From: JANLYQ01 sp031365725
Lineage (GTDB): Bacteria > Actinomycetota > Actinomycetes > JACCUZ01
Direction: 5' to 3'
DNA length: 34,121 bases
Assembly: GCA_031365725.1 (NCBI GenBank)
Contig: JANLYQ010000083.1
Location: forward strand, 1-34,121
Positions 30,412-34,121 of the stretch are shown here, one piece after another (position 1 is the first letter of the stretch; the number at the start of each line of letters is the position of its first letter). The translations under genes and the position numbers were made by a program. The notes below the pieces were generated by a model, which saw nothing but the letters and a program-made list of their open reading frames with translations, was not told the DNA's origin and did not search any database.

Positions 30412-32031
30412 ATGACGACCTCGCGAGTGCTCACCCTGCGTCGGACTCTCGTGCCGCTGGCTGTGGCCGGCGTCGTGCTCGCTCTGGTGCTCGCTGCGCT
30501 GCACCTGCGCACGGGAGCCGCTGGGCAGCCCGGTACCGCGAGTGGCGGCCGTCCCCCGGTGCTGCACCTCGCCCAGACGGGGTGGCTCGGCTCGCCGATG
30601 GCTCAGTCAGCAACTGTGACCGGCGCGACCAGCGGCGAGGGGATGCCCGGGGTGCGTGGTGGTGGCCCGGCGTTCGTCCTGACGGGGACGTTGCCGGACG
30701 GACCGGCGAGTGCCCGGGTGGCGACTCTCTCCGTCGACACGAGAATCGACGCGGCCGCGCTGGCTGCGGTGCTGGGACTCACCGGCAAGCCGCAGGCCAT
30801 CCCCGGTGGCCACCAGTGGACCGGTGCGGTCGGCACCCTGATGGTCTACGACACCCCGGCGGGTGCGGCGTCGGGTGAGGCGTGGGGCATGGTGCCGGGA
30901 GCCTGGTCCTTCTTCGGCGGAGCGGTCGACCTGCCGGTGGCAGCAGGTGATGCGCCCACCGCCGAGCCCACCACGGTCGACCCCGGCACCGTGGACCCGA
31001 GCAGCCCGGCGGCACCTGTCGGCTCGACCGCACAGGTGGACGACGTGCTGCGCACCGTGGGCCTCCACCCGGCGGCCGCAGTACGGACCGGCGACTCCGG
31101 CTGGACGTCGGTCTCGGTGGACCCTGACGTCGATGGTGCTCGCACCACCGGCCTGGCCACCCAGCTGTCCACCTCGGGCGGCGTACTCGTGAGTGCGCAA
31201 GGCTTCCTCACCAGGGTGACCCCGGGCGCGGACTATCCGATCATCAGCGCGGCGGCGGCCTTCAAGGAGCTGCAGTCCCGCCCGATCCCGCAGCCGATGA
31301 TGCTGTGTCCGCAGATCGCCCCGGACGCTCCGGCCAAAGACTCGTCGGACAGCTCAGGTCAGAGCACGCCGGTCCCGTCTGACCCTTCGGGCGGCAGTGA
31401 GCCCGGCGGTGTCGTGGGGCCAGGGCCCCTCGGATGCGGCCGACCTGCGGCGCCTGCGAACATCACCGGCGCGCAGCTCGGTCTGGTGCTCGACGGCAGT
31501 GACACCGGGCCGCTGCTGGTCCCTGCATGGCTGTTCAGCGTCGAGGGCTCGGACGTGCCGCTGCCGATGATCGCGGTCGAACCGGCGTACCTCGCAGTGA
31601 GCGACGGACCGGGCGGCATCGGTGGCATCGGTGGGACGGTCGGCGGTGGCACCAGCACGGGTGGCGGCTCGAGCACCGGCGGCAGCAGCGGCTCGGCTGG
31701 TGGGACCGCGGTGGCACCCCCACCCCCGTCGGCATCCGGTGACCCGTCGACCCCGAACGGTCGGTTCACCTCGGTCGCGAGGTCGTCCGACGACCGGTCG
31801 ATCGACGTGACGTTCTTCGGCGGCGTGGAGACCTGCTACTCCTACACCGTGGACGCGGAGGAGACGGGCGCGACGGTCACGCTGAACCTGCGAGAGAAGT
31901 CCCGCGGTCAAGACGTGTGCATCGACCTGGCCCGGGAGTACACGATCAACGTGCCGCTGGCCGAGCCCCTCGGCGTACGCCGGGTGGTTGATGCGGTGAG
32001 CGGCGAGACGCTGCTGGGCCCGACGCGCTAG
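30412..32031 (+). CDS. exported/membrane-anchored protein of unknown function
   Basis: 539 residues: N-terminal membrane helix (about 11-31), a long Ala/Gly/Pro-rich extracytoplasmic region, a repeated Asp-Pro/Thr linker (about 180-205), an Asp/Ser/Gly linker (about 303-340), a Gly-Gly-Ser-Thr linker (about 400-440) and a C-terminal domain (about 445-539) with two Cys (C-Y-S-Y-T and Q-D-V-C-I) that could form a disulfide. Not recognised. It occupies the place of Rv2203, a membrane protein, in the mycobacterial order. The frame is open far upstream without support; ATG at 30412 places the signal anchor at the N-terminus, but there is no clear ribosome-binding site. Convergent with erpA, ten bases apart. 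Confidence 0.7.
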   Translation: MTTSRVLTLRRTLVPLAVAGVVLALVLAALHLRTGAAGQPGTASGGRPPVLHLAQTGWLGSPMAQSATVTGATSGEGMPGVRGGGPAFVLTGTLPDGPASARVATLSVDTRIDAAALAAVLGLTGKPQAIPGGHQWTGAVGTLMVYDTPAGAASGEAWGMVPGAWSFFGGAVDLPVAAGDAPTAEPTTVDPGTVDPSSPAAPVGSTAQVDDVLRTVGLHPAAAVRTGDSGWTSVSVDPDVDGARTTGLATQLSTSGGVLVSAQGFLTRVTPGADYPIISAAAAFKELQSRPIPQPMMLCPQIAPDAPAKDSSDSSGQSTPVPSDPSGGSEPGGVVGPGPLGCGRPAAPANITGAQLGLVLDGSDTGPLLVPAWLFSVEGSDVPLPMIAVEPAYLAVSDGPGGIGGIGGTVGGGTSTGGGSSTGGSSGSAGGTAVAPPPPSASGDPSTPNGRFTSVARSSDDRSIDVTFFGGVETCYSYTVDAEETGATVTLNLREKSRGQDVCIDLAREYTINVPLAEPLGVRRVVDAVSGETLLGPTR

Positions 32032-32041
32032 AGCGAGACGG

Positions 32042-32407
32042 TCAGTGGAAGCTGTCGCCGCAGGCGCAGGACCCACCGGCGTTGGGGTTGTCGATGGTGA
32101 AGCCCTGCTTCTCGATGGTGTCGACGAAGTCGATCGAGGCACCCGTGAGGTAGGGCGCACTCATACGGTCGACCACGACACCGACGCCGCCGAAGTCCCT
32201 CGTGACGTCACCGTCGAGGGTGCGCTCGTCGAAGAACAGCTGGTAGCGCAGGCCGCTGCAGCCACCGGGCTGCACGGCGACGCGCAGCGCCAGGTCGTCG
32301 CGACCCTCCTGCTCGTGCAGGTTCTTGACCTTCGACGCGGCCGCGTCGGTCAGCAGCACGCCGCTGGCCGGCTGGGTCTGCTCGGTGGTCTGGTCCTGAA
32401 CGGTCAT
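32042..32407 (-). CDS. erpA: A-type iron-sulfur cluster carrier (ErpA/HesB/IscA family)
   Basis: 121 residues. The three cluster-binding cysteines are Cys50 in G-G-C-S-G-L-R-Y and Cys114/Cys116 in G-S-C-A-C-G. The protein carries and delivers Fe-S clusters, plausibly to proteins such as the Rieske subunit nearby (inference). Start: ATG at 32407 with AGGAG seven bases upstream; the longer frame to 32536 lacks support. Corresponds to Rv2204c by position. Confidence 0.92.
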   Translation of the reverse strand: MTVQDQTTEQTQPASGVLLTDAAASKVKNLHEQEGRDDLALRVAVQPGGCSGLRYQLFFDERTLDGDVTRDFGGVGVVVDRMSAPYLTGASIDFVDTIEKQGFTIDNPNAGGSCACGDSFH

Positions 32408-32532
32408 CTGGGTGCTCCTGAGACGTACGACGACGGACTGAGGCCTTCTCCGGAGCAAACCTCGCTCCCGGACGCCTGATTCCCCACCATGGTGACACAG
32501 CGGCCAGGTCGGCGTGGGCGCTGTGCTGGGGG

Positions 32533-32580
32533 TCACGTCGAGAAGATCGCTGCCGTCATCGCGGACATCGCTGCCTTCAT
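32533..32580 (-). CDS. possible 15-residue ORF coupled to the glycerate kinase gene
   Basis: ATG overlaps the glycerate kinase stop (ATGA) and reads M-K-A-A-M-S-A-M-T-A-A-I-F-S-T, stop. It contains a 21-base imperfect tandem repeat (ATCGCTGCC-TCATCG twice on the plus strand, near 32547-32579). Could be a real micropeptide, a truncated remnant of a repeat, or chance. The remaining 125 bases to erpA contain a CACCATGGTG palindrome (32485-32494) and nothing else I can name. Confidence 0.25.
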   Translation of the reverse strand: MKAAMSAMTAAIFST

Positions 32581-33644
32581 CGAGACCAGGTGCGGGCTAC
32601 CCGCTCGGCGAGCAGGGCGATTGCCTCTGCCGGCGTACGGGCTGGCTCGTCCGTCCTGACCGCCGCGAGGTCGGCGATCGAGTACGCAGCGTCGATGCCC
32701 ACCGAGGCCAGCTCGCGGCGCCCGACATCGACCCGTTCGGCCAGGACGACCGTCGGGCGACCGGCCTGCTGCGCAGCCCGCGTGACGCCCACCACGACCC
32801 GACCGCGCAGCGACTCCCAGTCGAAGACGCCCAGCACCGTGACGGCCAGGTCGGCCGCACGCACCCGGCCGGCGAGGTCGGTGGCCTCGGCCACGAACGC
32901 CGTCCCGTTGACCCGCTCCGCACCCAGCAGCAGCAGGCCGAAGCCGATGCCGCCCCCGGCGCCTGCGCCCGGTCGGACGGCGAGGCCGCCGTCGGTGCTG
33001 GTGGCCCAGGTGCGCAGCGCCTCTTCGAGCCGGTCGCGGGTCGCGCGGTCGGCGCCCTTGCCTGCGGCGAAGCCGTGCGCAGCCCCCGAGTGCCCCATCA
33101 GCGGCGCATCGGTTGCCGTGGCGGCGATCAGCTCGACCCCGACGAGGATGTCCCGCTCGCCGTCGAGGGCGGCCAGCATGCCGCGACCACCGTCGGTCGT
33201 GGCCGTGCCGCCGACCCCGACCACCACCCGACGCGCTCCGCCGCGGACGGCTGCCAGCAAGAGCTCCCCCACGCCGTACGACGATGCAGCGGCGGCGTCG
33301 CGTCGACCCGGAGGCACGAGATGCAGTCCGACCGCCTCGGCAGCCTCGAGGTAAGCGGTGTCGCCCACCCGCAGCACGCGGGCCGGCACTGGGTCGCCGA
33401 GGGGTCCGCGCACCGTGACCACCCCGGTGACAGGTGCGGGGGACCCTGTCGGTTGGTCCGACTCGTCGTGCTGTCCCAGGTGGTCCGCGAGCACGTCGAC
33501 GAAGCCCGGTCCGCCGTCGGACAACGGCAGCACGGACACCTCGTCGTACGGCGAGCTGCGGGACCACCCGTCAGCGACCGCAGCGCCGGCGTCCGCCGCG
33601 GAGAGCGAGTCGCCCACCCGGTCCGGGGCCACGATGACCTTCAC
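32577..33644 (-). CDS. glxK: glycerate kinase family protein
   Basis: 355 residues of the GlxK/GarK glycerate kinase family (glycerate plus ATP to phosphoglycerate). Seen: M-K-V-I-V-A-P-D at the start (family usually K-I-V-I-A-P-D-S-F-K), L-P-L-S-D-G-G-P-G-F, S-S-Y-G-V-G-E-L, G-V-G-G-T-A-T-T-D-G-G-R-G-M-L and G-A-G-A-G-G-G-I-G-F-G. The N-terminal D-R-V-G-D-S-L replaces the usual D-S-F-K-G-S-L. GTG at 33644; weak ribosome-binding site. Corresponds to Rv2205c by position. Upstream lie 14-base iterations. Confidence 0.87.
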   Translation of the reverse strand: MKVIVAPDRVGDSLSAADAGAAVADGWSRSSPYDEVSVLPLSDGGPGFVDVLADHLGQHDESDQPTGSPAPVTGVVTVRGPLGDPVPARVLRVGDTAYLEAAEAVGLHLVPPGRRDAAAASSYGVGELLLAAVRGGARRVVVGVGGTATTDGGRGMLAALDGERDILVGVELIAATATDAPLMGHSGAAHGFAAGKGADRATRDRLEEALRTWATSTDGGLAVRPGAGAGGGIGFGLLLLGAERVNGTAFVAEATDLAGRVRAADLAVTVLGVFDWESLRGRVVVGVTRAAQQAGRPTVVLAERVDVGRRELASVGIDAAYSIADLAAVRTDEPARTPAEAIALLAERVARTWSR

Positions 33645-33930
33645 GTCGGTGATCTTCGCCTACCCACGCCACCAGCCACCAGCCCCGTGCCACCCGCCCC
33701 GTGCCAGCGGCCCCGTCCAGTTGCCCCGTGCGCCCGCCGCTCACCTCTGCTGGGAGCAACAATGCGCCGGCCCCCGTTCCCGCGGGGCCGAGCTGTGCTG
33801 ACGCCCCCTCACGCAGGTGCATCTGCTCCCCGACCATGCGCCGCAATCCCCTGCTGGCTCTCTCCCGCCACCAGCGTGATGGGCGCAGCCGACTCCTCAT
33901 GCGGTGGACCCGGCGACTCGCGATCAGCCG
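33645..33930. other. intergenic stretch without a supported gene
   Basis: C-rich sequence with the iterated GCCCCGTGC motif, then Arg-rich short frames on both strands. A plus frame (33701-33955) and a minus frame running from 33987 into the start of the glycerate kinase gene are open but show no domain. On the minus strand it may be the decayed continuation of the gene that starts at the SOS box. Confidence 0.4.
33682..33731. repeat. four iterations of GCCCCGTGC at 13-14 base spacing
   Basis: Copies start at 33682, 33696, 33710 (GCCCCGTCC, one mismatch) and 33723. Regular spacing and place, 38-87 bases upstream of the glycerate kinase GTG, resemble iterated binding sites; a simple decayed minisatellite is the alternative. 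Confidence 0.6.
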
Positions 33931-33964
33931 TGCACAGATCGCACGAAGGTCTTGATCCAGCGCG

Positions 33965-33987
33965 CCGGCAGGCGTAGAATCGAACAC
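33965..33987 (-). pseudogene. N-terminal fragment, possible truncated 13E12/DUF222-type gene
   Basis: GTG at 33987-33985 lies inside the left SOS box and begins V(M)-F-D-S-T-P-A-G; the frame continues to 33571, inside the glycerate kinase gene, as Arg-rich sequence with no domain, so only the start looks genuine. Starts of the type M-F-D/M-F-E overlapping an SOS box are what I recall for actinobacterial 13E12/DUF222-HNH endonuclease genes. Coordinates mark only the first codons. Confidence 0.25.
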
Positions 33988-33995
33988 ATGTTCGA
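33980..33995. promoter_or_regulatory. LexA SOS box (left)
   Basis: TCGAAC ACAT GTTCGA is a perfect match to the mycobacterial/actinobacterial SOS box TCGAAC-N4-GTTCGA. It overlaps an ATG on the plus strand (33988) and a GTG on the minus strand (33987), so LexA would cover either start. Confidence 0.85.
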
Positions 33996-34056
33996 CAATG
34001 GTGCGGCGGCGGTGGCGACGAGCGTCGCGGTGCCACCTGCTGGCGCCGCACCATTG

Positions 34057-34072
34057 TCGAACATGTGTTCGA
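34057..34072. promoter_or_regulatory. LexA SOS box (right)
   Basis: TCGAAC ATGT GTTCGA, perfect consensus, the mirror copy of the left box, 77 bases away centre to centre. Overlaps the GTG at 34065 on the plus strand and an ATG at 34064 on the minus strand. Confidence 0.85.
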
Positions 34073-34121
34073 TTCTACGCCTGCCGGCGCGCTGGATCAA
34101 GACCTTCGTGCGATCTGTGCA
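34065..34121 (+). CDS. partial ORF leaving the window from the right SOS box
   Basis: GTG within the SOS box, then F-D-S-T-P-A-G-A-L-D-Q-D-L-R-A-I-C-A, open at the window end (19 codons). Mirror of the minus-strand fragment. Plausible 5' end of a LexA-controlled gene, perhaps of the DUF222/13E12 family; not identifiable from this much sequence, and unreal if the inverted repeat is an artefact. Confidence 0.3.
   Translation, partial: MFDSTPAGALDQDLRAICA

Larger units (their letters stand above)
33931..34121. repeat. perfect inverted repeat, 78-bp arms, 35-bp spacer, running to the window end
   Basis: Bases 33931-34008 are the exact reverse complement of 34044-34121 (paired positions sum to 68052; I checked the outer 31 pairs, the SOS boxes and the inner end). 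The first mismatch is at 34009/34043. The spacer itself can fold (GGTGGC with GCCACC; CGACG with CGTCG). Because the right arm stops only where the window stops, the true extent is unknown. Either a real inverted duplication of a gene's 5' end or a fold-back artefact at a contig end. Confidence 0.95.

Noticed and set aside
33571..33964. Full 138-codon minus ORF from the left SOS box as a functional gene
   Set aside because: Beyond the first codons it is Arg/Gly-rich without a domain and ends inside the glycerate kinase gene in another frame; only the start is kept as a low-confidence remnant.
1..34121. CRISPR array, tRNA/rRNA genes, insertion sequences or prophage genes
   Set aside because: I looked for spaced identical repeats, tRNA-like cloverleaf ends, transposases and integrases and saw none; the only sizeable repeat is the terminal inverted repeat.

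Overview
This is a GC-rich, densely packed actinobacterial (Actinomycetota) chromosomal segment. The evidence is the bcc-aa3 respiratory genes (qcrC with two c-type heme sites, a three-helix Rieske QcrA, CtaF), the phosphatidylinositol-mannoside transferase PimB', an NlpC/P60 and an L,D-transpeptidase, many GTG starts, and 4-base ATGA/GTGA gene overlaps. From memory, the order pimB - NlpC/P60 - DnaQ/UvrC fusion - trpD - ctaE-qcrCAB - ctaF...ctaC - adoK - membrane protein - erpA-like - glycerate kinase matches the Mycobacterium tuberculosis Rv2188c-Rv2205c neighbourhood, so this is a conserved core locus. No mycobacterial hallmark is visible and I cannot name the genus; a Micrococcales-type actinobacterium is a guess. 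The window probably is a whole contig: it starts at or inside a gene and ends inside a perfect inverted repeat.

Layout. 1-4.9 kb: envelope genes (GT87 membrane glycosyltransferase; on the minus strand an NlpC/P60 hydrolase, an HEITH metallopeptidase and PimB'). 5.0-6.9 kb: minus-strand genes for a CxxC zinc-ribbon protein, a coiled-coil NYN RNase-like protein and a 70-residue Cys-rich protein. 7.1-11.8 kb: plus-strand cluster of a secreted DUF4331 protein, a TPR protein and a NicO/HupE-type metal transporter with a His-rich loop and an EF-hand-like loop. 11.9-14.1 kb: DnaQ-UvrC-like nuclease fusion and a stand-alone Lrp/AsnC ligand-binding domain. 14.2-16.7 kb (minus): ctaG, an atypical receiver protein, trpD. 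16.8-22.5 kb (plus): ctaE-qcrC-qcrA-qcrB and an SDR-DUF2867 protein. 22.5-25.2 kb (minus): photolyase and an LdtMt2-like L,D-transpeptidase. 25.3-28.3 kb (minus): ctaC-ctaD-ctaF. 28.3-30.05 kb (minus): adenosine kinase and aat. 30.1-32.0 kb (plus): a 66-residue ORF and an unrecognised 539-residue exported protein. 32.0-33.6 kb (minus): glycerate kinase, a 15-codon ORF and an ErpA-type Fe-S carrier. 33.6-34.1 kb: short iterated repeats, then a perfect inverted repeat with two consensus actinobacterial LexA (SOS) boxes.

Together the central genes specify the whole cytochrome bcc-aa3 supercomplex (CtaC, D, E, F and QcrA, B, C) plus the copper-handling assembly factor CtaG, arranged as two operons with trpD, repair and cell-wall genes around them. 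Several operon-first genes lack a ribosome-binding site and have a TAnnnT-type -10 box 6-7 bases before the start codon, the pattern of leaderless transcripts; I used this to choose several starts.

The signals most worth a second look are the SOS-box inverted repeat at the right end (real divergent damage-inducible genes, or a fold-back assembly artefact), the palindrome between the adoK and 66-residue-ORF promoters, the leaderless-promoter set, and the DUF4331/TPR/NicO cluster.
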